Part shown: positions 31,153 to 39,600 of the stretch, one piece after another
How positions within the stretch are numbered: the stretch's first letter is position 1
Layout of the letters: each line of letters starts with the position of its first letter
Source: Streptomyces sp. CB02400
GTDB taxonomy: Bacteria > Actinomycetota > Actinomycetes > Streptomycetales > Streptomycetaceae
Reading direction: 5' to 3'
NCBI RefSeq assembly: GCF_001905725.1
Contig: NZ_LIWB01000017.1
Location: forward strand, 1 to 51,614
DNA length: 51,614 bases
The notes under the pieces: generated by a model
Seen by the model: the letters and a program-made list of their open reading frames with translations, nothing else
The model's database searches: none
Told to the model about the DNA's origin: nothing
Translations under genes and position numbers: made by a program

Positions 31153-31503
31153 ATGGCCATGCAGCAGTCCGAGGAACGCGCGACCCGCAATGGGATCATG
31201 GCGCTGGAACAGGCTTTCACCGGTGTTCAGCGCTGCCAGCAGGACGTGCAGTCCACGTCGCACACACTCGCCTCGAATTACGGGGGCGCGGACGGTGGAA
31301 AGTACAAGAAGCTGCTGGAGCAGTGGGACGAGCACGTCGACACGATCCTGATCAACCTGGACCGGATGGTCGACGAGCTCAACGGCACCCTCACGGAGCA
31401 CGGGCTGGTGCAGGGATCCACCAGCGACGCGATCGACGCGGAGTACTCGCGCTCCACGCAGGTCTTCGACGAGCTCAACGGCACCAACACGTCGTCGAAC
31501 TGA
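31153..31503 (+). CDS. WXG100-superfamily protein with YGG in place of WXG
   Basis: 116 residues. Two long helices flank a turn NYGGADGGKY (Y43-G44-G45), the position of the WXG motif, with Trp replaced by Tyr. The helices are amphipathic (ALEQAFTGVQRCQQDVQSTS, YKKLLEQWDEHVDTILINLD). No YxxxD/E export motif follows the second helix. GGGAG lies 8 bases before the ATG. With the next gene, 67 bp downstream, it forms a pair of small helical-hairpin proteins, most likely a heterodimer handled by EccC. I avoid calling it EsxA or EsxB because the orthology is not clear. Confidence 0.85.
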   Translation: MAMQQSEERATRNGIMALEQAFTGVQRCQQDVQSTSHTLASNYGGADGGKYKKLLEQWDEHVDTILINLDRMVDELNGTLTEHGLVQGSTSDAIDAEYSRSTQVFDELNGTNTSSN

Positions 31504-31570
31504 CCTTCGGCGCATCCGCCAGGCGCCGTCCCTTCCCGCTCGTCATTCTCCCGGTGAATCGAGGACTTCG

Positions 31571-31891
31571 ATGGACTTCTCCGACGGCTACATCTACGTC
31601 GACTACAACCACGCCGAAGGCGCGGCGGACGACATGGTCGGCCAGTCCCAGGCGATCATGAGCATTCTGGCCAACCTGGAGATGGAACTGGCCGAACTCC
31701 GCAACAGCTGGATCGGTGACGACCGGGACGTCTACAGCGAGGTCCAGGCGAAATGGGACAACGCCGTCCAGAACATCAAGAACCTGCTCGCCAACCACTC
31801 CGGGCTGCTCACCGAGATCTCCTCCAACTACCGGTACACCGAGCAGAACCTTTCGCAGCGGTGGGGCGACATCAGGATCGGCAGCCGCTGA
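31571..31891 (+). CDS. WXG100-family protein with export motif
   Basis: 106 residues with the classic helix-turn-helix. The turn carries W47-I-G (NSWIGDDRDVY), flanked by helices AIMSILANLEMELAELR and VYSEVQAKWDNAVQNIKNLL. Shortly after the second helix, Y87-R-Y-T-E91 fits the general YxxxD/E type VII export signal. GAGGAC precedes the ATG. It is the most canonical secreted small protein of the window and probably pairs with the upstream YGG protein, which lacks the signal. Confidence 0.92.
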   Translation: MDFSDGYIYVDYNHAEGAADDMVGQSQAIMSILANLEMELAELRNSWIGDDRDVYSEVQAKWDNAVQNIKNLLANHSGLLTEISSNYRYTEQNLSQRWGDIRIGSR

Positions 31892-31919
31892 CGCCGGCCG
31901 GTGACGGAAGGGTGATCAC

Positions 31920-32366
31920 ATGGCCGTCACGGTCCTCGACAGCACGTTCCTGAAGAATTTCATCAACAACCAGATCGACGGCTTCCGGACGACCCTGGAG
32001 AACATCCTCAAGGACAGCCCGACCGCCGGCCCGGCGATCTCGTTCATCGCGGACAGTATCTCGACCACGACGATCCTGTCCTCGAAGCCGCTCGTCATCG
32101 GCCCCATGGCCGAGGAGAACAGCGTGGTCGGCGGGGGAGCCCTGAACAAGGTCATCCAGCAGGGCGCGGGCGAGGTCGAGCGCATCCTGGAGGATCAGAC
32201 GGTTCTCTTCGAGGACCTCGAACAGGCGTTGTGGGACACGATCAACGAGCTGGCCAAGGCTCAGGGCAAGAATCTCGAGAACATCACCGCGGACGAGTTC
32301 ATGGACATCTTCGAGGATGTCGACAGTGATCTCGACAATCCGGGTGGCAACGAAGAGGAAGAGTAG
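31920..32366 (+). CDS. Acidic helical T7SS-associated protein
   Basis: 148 residues, no Trp-Gly turn and no signal peptide. The first 50 residues form a helix-rich region (FLKNFINNQIDGFRTTLENIL). A glycine turn GGGALNKVIQQGAGEVERIL follows, then an amphipathic helix (LFEDLEQALWDTINELAKAQ), ending in an acidic tail (DVDSDLDNPGGNEEEE). GGAAGGG precedes the ATG. It sits between the WXG100 pair and the AAWKG gene with tight spacing (12 bp to the next start). I infer a component or chaperone of the secreted complex; I do not recognise a named family with confidence. Confidence 0.75.
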   Translation: MAVTVLDSTFLKNFINNQIDGFRTTLENILKDSPTAGPAISFIADSISTTTILSSKPLVIGPMAEENSVVGGGALNKVIQQGAGEVERILEDQTVLFEDLEQALWDTINELAKAQGKNLENITADEFMDIFEDVDSDLDNPGGNEEEE

Positions 32367-32378
32367 CGGAGTTCGGCG

Positions 32379-35300
32379 ATGGCCAACCCCGAGGACAACA
32401 ACGACGACTACTGGAAGAAAGCAGTCGACCTGCTCACCGGCTACGTTCTGCCGGAGCGGAAGACGTTGTTCGACACCCTCAAGGGCAACGACGGCATCCC
32501 GATGATCCATGTCCGGGTGGAGGACGAGGGCGGTCCGGGCTATTCGTCGGGTTTCCTGTCCTCGGGCGGTTGGGGCACCCACAACACCAACTACACCATT
32601 CCGTACTACCAGCCGGCCGGAAACGGCACGGACGTCTCCGAAGGCAGCTACCTCTACCAGTACCGCGTGTACATCACCTTCCTCGCCACGCCCTCGACCG
32701 CGCCGCCGAGCGGCGAGGACGTGATCGCGAAATTCGAGAAGACCAGCAAGGTCCTGATGGACAAGGGCGGCTCGAACAGCGAGGGCGAGAAGCTCGACTG
32801 GGACACCAGCGCCCTGGTCCAGTACATCTACGGTTCCAAGGCCGCCCTCGACCAGTTGACGATGTGGCCCTACTCCACCCACGGATTCGAGAACCGCGGC
32901 ATCAAGGTGGGCGACGGCGCCTACGTCGATCTGCTCACCTTCACGAAGACGGCCCAGGCGTTCGACCGGGTCGTCAAGTTCTTCGAGGACAGCGCGGTCA
33001 CCATCGGCAAGTGGGACACCGAGAACATCGGAGAGGGCAGCGACTCCTGGGACGGCACGTCGGCCGCCATCTTCAAGGAGCTCATCCACAAGCTGGCCCG
33101 GAACTACGAGGGGTACGCCGACCAGCTCGACGGCAAGGGCAGCGAGGGCCTCGGGACCACCATCGACATGGTGATGGTGAGGTCCGAGCCGGCCCGGGCA
33201 CTGGCCGCGGCCCAGGGCGTCGTCCGCGCCCAGGCGCAGAAACTGCGGGACGCCTGGGTGGCGTGGAGGGCCGAGAGCAATCCGCAGCGCTGGCTCTACG
33301 ACATGCTGCAGGACGCCCGGCTGAAGCTCTTCGACACCCAGTTCGACAAGACGGACATCGACACGGTGTCCAGTGGCTCCGGGCCGTACACGACCTGGCA
33401 CAACTACGTGGTGTCGACCGCCGGCTTCCGGAACGAGATCGTCATCGGGGAGAAGTCGTACGGCAAGCCGAGCGACATGACCACGTGGAAGGCGATCGCC
33501 GACGAGGCGGTGCGCCGGTGGGAGCAGTCCGTGCAGGACTGGCTCAGCACGAAGGGCGCCGAGGCCATCGTGGCCATCAACAAGGCGTTCAAGGAAGCCG
33601 AGAAGGCGTTCGACACCAGCATCACCGACAGGGACGACCGTCCTCTCTCCGAGATCTCCGCCAAGGAGGAGGCCGACGCCGAGAAGAAGAAGGCGGAGGC
33701 CGAAGCGGCGGCCGCCAAGGCCGAAGCGGAGCGGGAGAAGGCCGAGGCGAAGGCGGAGGCCGAGAAGGAGAAGGCGGAGGCGAAGGCCGAGCGGGACCGC
33801 GAGAAGGCCGAGGCCGAGCGGGAGAAGGCCGAGGCGAAGGCGGAGGCCGAGAAGGAGAAGGCGGAGGCGAAGGCCGAGCGGGACCGCGAGAAGGCGGAGG
33901 CCAAGGCCGAGCAGGAGGCCGCCAAGGCGGAGGCCGAGAAGGAGAAGGCCGAGGCGAAGGCCGAGCGGGACCGCGAGAAGGCGGAGGCCAAGGCCGAGCA
34001 GGAGGCCGCCAAGGCGGAGGCCGAGAAGGAGAAGGCCGAGGCCAAGGCCGAGCAGGAGCGCGAGAAGGCGGAGGCCAAGGCCGAGCAGGAGGCCGCCAAG
34101 GCGGAGGCCGAGAAGGAGAAGGCCGAGGCCAAGGCCGAGCAGGAGCGCGAGAAGGCGGAGGCCAAGGCCGAACAGGAGGCCGCCAAGGCGGAGGCCCAGC
34201 AACAGCAGGCGTTCGTCCTCGCGCAGAACCAGAAGGCTCAGGACGAGGCGAAGAAGGAACGGGAGCGGGCCGCGGCCCAGGCCGAAGCCGACCGCGCCGA
34301 GGCCAAGGCCGAGCAGGAGGCCGCCAAGGAAGAGGCGGCGAAGGAGAAGGCGGAGGCCAAGGCGGAGCAGGAGGCCGCCAAGGAAGAGGCCAAGCGCGAG
34401 CAGGAGGCGGCCAAGGCGGAGGCCGAGAAGGAGAAGGCGGAGGCGAAGGCCGAGCAGGAGGCCGCCAAGGAAGAGGCCAAGCGCGAGCAGGAGGCGGCCA
34501 AGGCGGAGGCCGAGAAGGAGAAGGCGGAGGCCAAGGCCGAGCAGGAGGCCGCGCAGGCCGAGGCGAAGCAGGAACAGGCGGCCGCCAGGGCCGAGGCGGA
34601 GCGCGAGCAGGAAGCCGCCAGGGCCGAGGCGGACGCCGAGCGGGAAGCCGTCAAGCAGGACCAGGCCGACGCGCAGGCCAGGGCGGAGGCCCAGCAGGAG
34701 GAGGCCCGCCGCGAGGCCCTCCAGGAGAGGCAGCAGGCCAGGCTGGACGCCGAGAACGCCAAGGCCGACGCGCAGGCCGACTACGAACAGGAGAAGGCCG
34801 AGGCCCGCGCCGAGCGCGACGCCGCCCTCCAGGACGCCGACCGCCAGGAGGCGGCGGCGCGACAGGAGTACGAGCAGGAGAAGGCCGAGGCCCAGGAACA
34901 GCGGGACCAGGCACGGGCGGACGCCGAGCAGGAACGCGCGGAGGCACGCCAGGAGTACGAGCGTGAGATCGCCGCCGGCACCGACGAGAACGAGGCCCGC
35001 GAGGAGTACGACCGGCGGATCGCGGAGATCGACGCCGCCGAACGGGAGGCCCTCGAACGGGCGGACGCCGCCGAGGCCGACGCCAGGAACGAGTACGACC
35101 AGGCGAAGGCCGACGCCCAGGCGGAACGCGAAGAGGCGCGCACCGAGGCCGAACAGGCGCGCAAGGACGCCAAGGCCGAGTACGACCAGCGCATGGCCGA
35201 CATCCAGGCCGAGTACGACCGGATCACCGCCGACGAGAAGGACATCGACGAGCTGATCCGGCAGCGCATCGCCGACCTCCCGGAGCCCCCCGACCTCTCC

Positions 35301-35804
35301 GCCTACAACGCGGGCGGCTCCACGGGCTCGGCCGGCTCCGCGTACTCCTCCGTGTTCAACGACAACCTCTACAACCAGGACGACCTCGCCTCGGCGCTCG
35401 GACGGCCGCAGAGCAGCGACGCCCTGGCGGGCGCCTCCGCCGACGGCACCGGCACGGGAGCGGGCTCGCCGGGGATGTACCCGCCGATGATGCGCGGCGC
35501 GGGCGGCGGCGAGGCCGGCGGCAACTCCGGCGAGCGCACCAGGACCGTCATCGAGCCCACGGTCGGCCGCTCCGGCCGTACGGCCGCCGCCGCACAGGCC
35601 GTCGACGAGGAGCACCGCGTCGTCCCCAGGTCCACGCAGACCAGCAGCAGCACGCCCTTCATGCCGCCCATGGGAGGCATGGGCGGGGCGGGGGACAGGC
35701 CGCAGACGGAGAGCGGGGACAGGGAACGGACCACGTGGCTGGCCGAGGACGAGGACGTCTGGGGCACCGACGAGGGCGGCGCGCCGCAGGCCCTGGGGCG
35801 CTGA
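32379..35804 (+). CDS. AAWKG-type T7SS substrate with ~540-residue charged single helix
   Basis: 1141 residues. The N-terminal ~420 residues form a folded domain starting DNNDDYWKKAVDLLTGY and including DSWDGTSAAIFKELI (about 222-236). I recognise this as the AAWKG family of Streptomyces ESX loci, where a Trp-x-Gly core is shared with WXG100 proteins. Residues about 428-964 are almost only Ala, Glu, Lys, Arg, Gln and Asp in EKAEAKAEQE-like repeats, encoded partly by exact 87-bp units. The C-terminus is a Gly/Pro-rich tail with PFMPPMGGMGG and RTTWLAEDEDVWG, seen in other T7SS-linked actinobacterial proteins. CGGAG precedes the ATG. It is probably secreted or surface-exposed, with the helix as a long spacer. 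Confidence 0.82.
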   Translation: MANPEDNNDDYWKKAVDLLTGYVLPERKTLFDTLKGNDGIPMIHVRVEDEGGPGYSSGFLSSGGWGTHNTNYTIPYYQPAGNGTDVSEGSYLYQYRVYITFLATPSTAPPSGEDVIAKFEKTSKVLMDKGGSNSEGEKLDWDTSALVQYIYGSKAALDQLTMWPYSTHGFENRGIKVGDGAYVDLLTFTKTAQAFDRVVKFFEDSAVTIGKWDTENIGEGSDSWDGTSAAIFKELIHKLARNYEGYADQLDGKGSEGLGTTIDMVMVRSEPARALAAAQGVVRAQAQKLRDAWVAWRAESNPQRWLYDMLQDARLKLFDTQFDKTDIDTVSSGSGPYTTWHNYVVSTAGFRNEIVIGEKSYGKPSDMTTWKAIADEAVRRWEQSVQDWLSTKGAEAIVAINKAFKEAEKAFDTSITDRDDRPLSEISAKEEADAEKKKAEAEAAAAKAEAEREKAEAKAEAEKEKAEAKAERDREKAEAEREKAEAKAEAEKEKAEAKAERDREKAEAKAEQEAAKAEAEKEKAEAKAERDREKAEAKAEQEAAKAEAEKEKAEAKAEQEREKAEAKAEQEAAKAEAEKEKAEAKAEQEREKAEAKAEQEAAKAEAQQQQAFVLAQNQKAQDEAKKERERAAAQAEADRAEAKAEQEAAKEEAAKEKAEAKAEQEAAKEEAKREQEAAKAEAEKEKAEAKAEQEAAKEEAKREQEAAKAEAEKEKAEAKAEQEAAQAEAKQEQAAARAEAEREQEAARAEADAEREAVKQDQADAQARAEAQQEEARREALQERQQARLDAENAKADAQADYEQEKAEARAERDAALQDADRQEAAARQEYEQEKAEAQEQRDQARADAEQERAEARQEYEREIAAGTDENEAREEYDRRIAEIDAAEREALERADAAEADARNEYDQAKADAQAEREEARTEAEQARKDAKAEYDQRMADIQAEYDRITADEKDIDELIRQRIADLPEPPDLSAYNAGGSTGSAGSAYSSVFNDNLYNQDDLASALGRPQSSDALAGASADGTGTGAGSPGMYPPMMRGAGGGEAGGNSGERTRTVIEPTVGRSGRTAAAAQAVDEEHRVVPRSTQTSSSTPFMPPMGGMGGAGDRPQTESGDRERTTWLAEDEDVWGTDEGGAPQALGR
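33888..34194 (+). repeat. 87-bp in-frame tandem repeat array, first block
   Basis: Units at 33888-33974, 33975-34061 and 34062-34148, plus a partial one to 34194. Each is 29 codons encoding an EKAEAKAEQEAAKAEAEKEK-type stretch. Units 2 and 3 differ from unit 1 by only a few bases. Confidence 0.9.
34374..34547 (+). repeat. 87-bp in-frame tandem repeat array, second block
   Basis: Two near-identical 29-codon units at 34374-34460 and 34461-34547, beginning AAKEEAKREQEAAKAEAEKE. The period equals that of the first block although the sequence differs. Confidence 0.9.
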
Positions 35805-35820
35805 GGGGAAGGGGACCTGG

Positions 35821-36333
35821 ATGAGTCAGCCGATGGAGGACCGAGTGGCCCGGGCGATGGCCCACCTCAAGGCGGCGGAGGAGGCCGCGGCCTCGGCACG
35901 GGCCGAGCTGGACACGGCGTCGGCCACCGCGCGTTCGGCGGACCGGTCGGTGCGGGTCTCCGTCGGCGCGAAGGGCGAGCTGACCAGCCTGGAGTTCCTC
36001 GACGGCAAGTACCGGACCATGGCCGCCGCCCAGCTCTCCGCGGCGGTGCTGGAGGCCGCGAACACGGCGCGGGCCGAGATGGCCCGCCGGGTCGTCGACC
36101 TGCTCGACCCGATCACCAGGATGACCGCGCGCGGTGCCGCCCCGGACCGGATGGGCGTCGACTGGGGGGCCGTCTTCGGCTCGCTGATCGACGAGACCTC
36201 CGTGACGAAGGGGCCCACGGCGATGAGCAGGCTCCGCGACGAGATCGTCGAGGACGACGAGGAACCCGCGGCCCCGCCCAGGGCGGCCCGCGCCGCGGGC
36301 GACGGACGACGGGAACGACAGGGGGGAGCGTGA
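35821..36333 (+). CDS. YbaB/EbfC-like protein
   Basis: 170 residues. A YbaB/EbfC-like core covers about 25-110: helix (AARAELDTASATARSADRSV), a beta hairpin (VRVSVGAKGELTSLEFLDGK), then helix (AAAQLSAAVLEAANTARAEM). The tail is acidic, then Pro/Arg-rich. YbaB proteins bind nucleoid DNA, but copies in actinobacterial ESX loci usually sit directly beside WXG100 genes and may instead be T7SS partners. AAGGGGA precedes the ATG. Its stop lies 2 bp before the next start. Confidence 0.82.
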   Translation: MSQPMEDRVARAMAHLKAAEEAAASARAELDTASATARSADRSVRVSVGAKGELTSLEFLDGKYRTMAAAQLSAAVLEAANTARAEMARRVVDLLDPITRMTARGAAPDRMGVDWGAVFGSLIDETSVTKGPTAMSRLRDEIVEDDEEPAAPPRAARAAGDGRRERQGGA

Positions 36334-36335
36334 CC

Positions 36336-36683
36336 ATGGCCGGCAACTATTCCGCCGACATCCAGGCGATCCTGCAGGGTTCCAGGCACCTCGCCGACGC
36401 CGTCCGCTACGGCGACGAGATGCTGCCCCGGTTCGAGACCGGCTGCGCGCAGTACTCGGGCTGGTGGGGCGAGGAGGGCGGCGACGACGAGTTCGCCAAC
36501 GCGGTCGGCGAGCAGGTCCGGCGCGAGCAGCAGCAGGTGGCGGACACGGTCCTGTCCATCACCAGCGGGTTCATGGCGCTGGTCGACGCGGTCGCCGCGG
36601 AGGCCGACCACGTGCAGCGGCCGCAGACCCAGGCGGTGGAGGACATCGAGGCGCACGGCTCGGAGAGCGAGAACAGGCGCTGA
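36336..36683 (+). CDS. WXG100-like small protein
   Basis: 115 residues from the ATG at 36336, which has GGGGAG 7 bases upstream. A GTG at 36330 overlapping the previous stop has no room for a ribosome binding site. Two helices flank SGWWGEEGGDDEFANAV, with W-W-G at 43-45 in the WXG position. The tail (VEDIEAHGSESENRR) is acidic/polar. Its stop abuts the start of the giant gene (TGAATG), so it is the likely small partner or export chaperone of the giant protein. Confidence 0.85.
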   Translation: MAGNYSADIQAILQGSRHLADAVRYGDEMLPRFETGCAQYSGWWGEEGGDDEFANAVGEQVRREQQQVADTVLSITSGFMALVDAVAAEADHVQRPQTQAVEDIEAHGSESENRR

Positions 36684-39600
36684 ATGGCCATCATGTTCCC
36701 GCCCGGCCTGCGGGAGTTCATCGAGGTCTACGTGGGCGCGAACGTCGCCACCGGCAACGAGGACCGGGGCTTCGACAGCCGTAACCCCTACAAACGGCTG
36801 GCCGACGACGTCAGGGACCTGTCCGACGCGATGAAGGGGGCGATCTCCACCGCCGGGAACTCGCTCCCGCCGCGGATCGCCGACGAGTTCGTCGCGGCGA
36901 TGAAGCTCTTCGTCGACGACAACGGCCAGAACCACCTGCAGAAGTTCTCCGACGAACTCCGGGACCTGGGCGCCCAGCAGGTGAACCGTTCCATCAAGCT
37001 GTCCGAGGCGAAGTACCAGATCCTCATCGAGTTCATCCTGATGAACATCGAGCTGGCCCTGATCGCCGCGCTGGCGGTCTTCACCGGTGGTACGTCGCTC
37101 ACCGAGATCGCCATCCAGAAGGCACGCACCGCGCTCACCATCCTGTTGATCCTCCAGCGGCTGGGACGGGCCATCCCCACGCCGCTCTCGGTGCTGCTGG
37201 AGGCGATCCAGGAGGCGTTCGTCGCGTTCGCCTCGCAGCTCATCTCCATGACCGCGCCGGACGACCCGGAGCGCCGGCGCGACAAGTTCGACTGGACGGA
37301 CATCGGCCAGTCGGCGGTCGCCGGCGCGTTCGCGGGGCTCTTCGGAGGCATCTTCGGAGAAATCGGCGGAAAGTTCATCAACAAGTACTTCAGGAACAAC
37401 AACTTCTGGAAGGAATTCTCCGAGCTCCCGTTCAGCTTCATCAACGAGGGGCAGGCGGAAACCTTCGCCGAGGCCTTCACCGGCCTCATCTTCCTGGGCA
37501 CGTTCACCCTCAACCCCGGCACGTTCCTGAGCGCCGGCCTCAGCGGCCTGATCTTCGAAGCGGCCTCCACCGGAGCGGAGTTCGGCGGGAAGTTCGTCTA
37601 CAAGAACTACTTCCAGAACATCGACTTCGGCTCCGACGACGTCAACGACCTGCCGGGCGGCGGCAATCGGTACGGTGACGGGAGCGGAAGCCAGAACCGG
37701 TACGAGTACGAGAACCGGTACGACAACCCGTACGACGGCGGGAGCACGTACCAGGACCTCCACGACGGCACGGCCGGTGACACGTACAACGACCCGTACA
37801 CGAGCAGCGGTACGTACCGGAACACCTACGACGACACGTACGACGACGACTCCGTCTCCTCCGTCGGCGACACCAGCGACACCGCGTCGGTCTTCAGCGA
37901 CACCAGCGACACCGCGTCGGTCTTCAGCGACACCAGCGACGTCTCGTCGGTCTCCTCCGTGTCCTCCTTCTCGTCCCTCCCGGACTACGGCGTCGGCGAC
38001 AACGTCAACGCGTACGGACTCCCGGGGGCGACGGGCGCGGTCAAGCCGTCGTACTACACCCCCCCGTCGAACGCGTACGACGACGCCTACCGGGACTCCC
38101 TCGTGGACGACCCGGACACCGACACCGTCTTCTCCACCCTCAACCCGTCGGTGACCAGGACCCCGGGGACCGGCTGGACCGCCGACACGGACAACACCCT
38201 GCCGGTCAACAGGCCCACCACCGTCGGCTCCTCCGTCCCGCAGCCGCTCCCGGCCCGGACCGGTGGCAGCGACTTCACACCGGAGGGGACCGAACGACAG
38301 CGGTCGACGGACGACGACACGACCCGGTTCACCTCCGACGGGCAGCGACAGCCGAACCCGCAGGCGCCCCTCGCGACCCCCACCGCGCCCACCCCGTCGA
38401 CCACCACGTCCCCGGGCCACGCCTCGCCGAACACCGCCCCGCAGACACGGCCCCAGACCACACCGTCCGGCGAACCGGTGGTCACCGCCGAGCCGTCGGC
38501 CCCGGACACGGTCGCCCCGGACGACGTCCGCACCCCCGCGTCCGAGGAGTCCGAGCGGTCCCGCTCGTCCTCCGCGGTGCCGAAGGCCGAGACCCGGACC
38601 ACGTCCGACGCCCCGCAGCCCTACCGGCCGGTGCGGACCGAGTCCGAGGAGCTGCCGGCCACCACCGGCTCCACGGCGGAGCCCACCCCGGTCGTCTCCC
38701 GCGAGATGCCGCACACCCAGCCCGTCACCGTCGACGAGACACCGCTCAGCTCCCGGGCACCGGACGGGGTCCCGACCGGGGAGTCCTCCGCGCCCGGTTC
38801 CCCGGACTCGGTCGACATGATCATGGACTGGGAGGACGACCAGGACGCGTCCGAAATCGACTTCGATTCCGGACCCGAGTCGGACCCGGCCACCGAGGCG
38901 CTGTACGACCGGCTGCTGACGGACGTGTTCGGTCCCGCGATCGCGACGAACCCCCTCCACCCCGCCCTCCGCGACACCCTCGCACACCTCGACCAGCTCC
39001 GGCAGGCCGTTCCCGCGCTCCGTGACGGCCCGCTCGACCTGGACGCCGTGACCCGCCAGGTGCTGCTCCTGGACCCCGCCCATCCGGTGACCGACGCGCA
39101 GCGCGGCGAGCTGTTCCGGGTGGCGATGGCCCCGGAGGTGGAGTCGGCGGGCAGTCTGGCCGCCCTGGCCGCCTTCCACCTGGAACTCCGCGGCGTGCTG
39201 TCCTCCACCCAGGCGCTGACCGCCGACGACGGCGGCGTGTGGGGCCGCAACTGGACGAACGCCACGATCCCCGACCTCGACCTCACCGAGGTGGGGAAGG
39301 TGGTCCGGCAGCCCGACGGCGCCCTGGGGCGCGGCGACGTACAGTCCGCGCCCTGGCACCGGCCCGGTGAGCCGAAGCCGTACGTCGTCATGGCGGAGGG
39401 CGACCACCAGCGGATCGTCGTACGCGGCTACGACGGCGCCCCGCGCCAGGTGCCTCTCGACGTGTTCGCCGAACTGCTGGCCCGCGACCCCCGGCTCGCC
39501 GCGCTGCCCCCGGACACCCCCGTGGTGCTGCTCGTCCCCGACGCCGGCGCCCGCGGACTGGAGCTGCCGCGCCAGGCCGCGGACCGGATCGGCCGGGACG

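Noticed and set aside
31153..31891. Naming the first two small proteins EsxA and EsxB
   Set aside because: They belong to the WXG100 superfamily but are not clearly orthologous to the characterised Streptomyces coelicolor pair, so a gene symbol would be misleading.
33888..34547. Regular 87-bp repeats considered as a CRISPR array or minisatellite
   Set aside because: The units are contiguous with no spacers, keep the reading frame and encode a consistent helical repeat, so they are coding duplications.
31872..35615. A 1247-codon minus-strand frame rich in Leu/Gly opposite the AAWKG gene
   Set aside because: It is the antisense image of the repetitive Glu/Ala/Lys codons, producing LLLLGLRLG-type low complexity. 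It would also run through three other well-supported genes.
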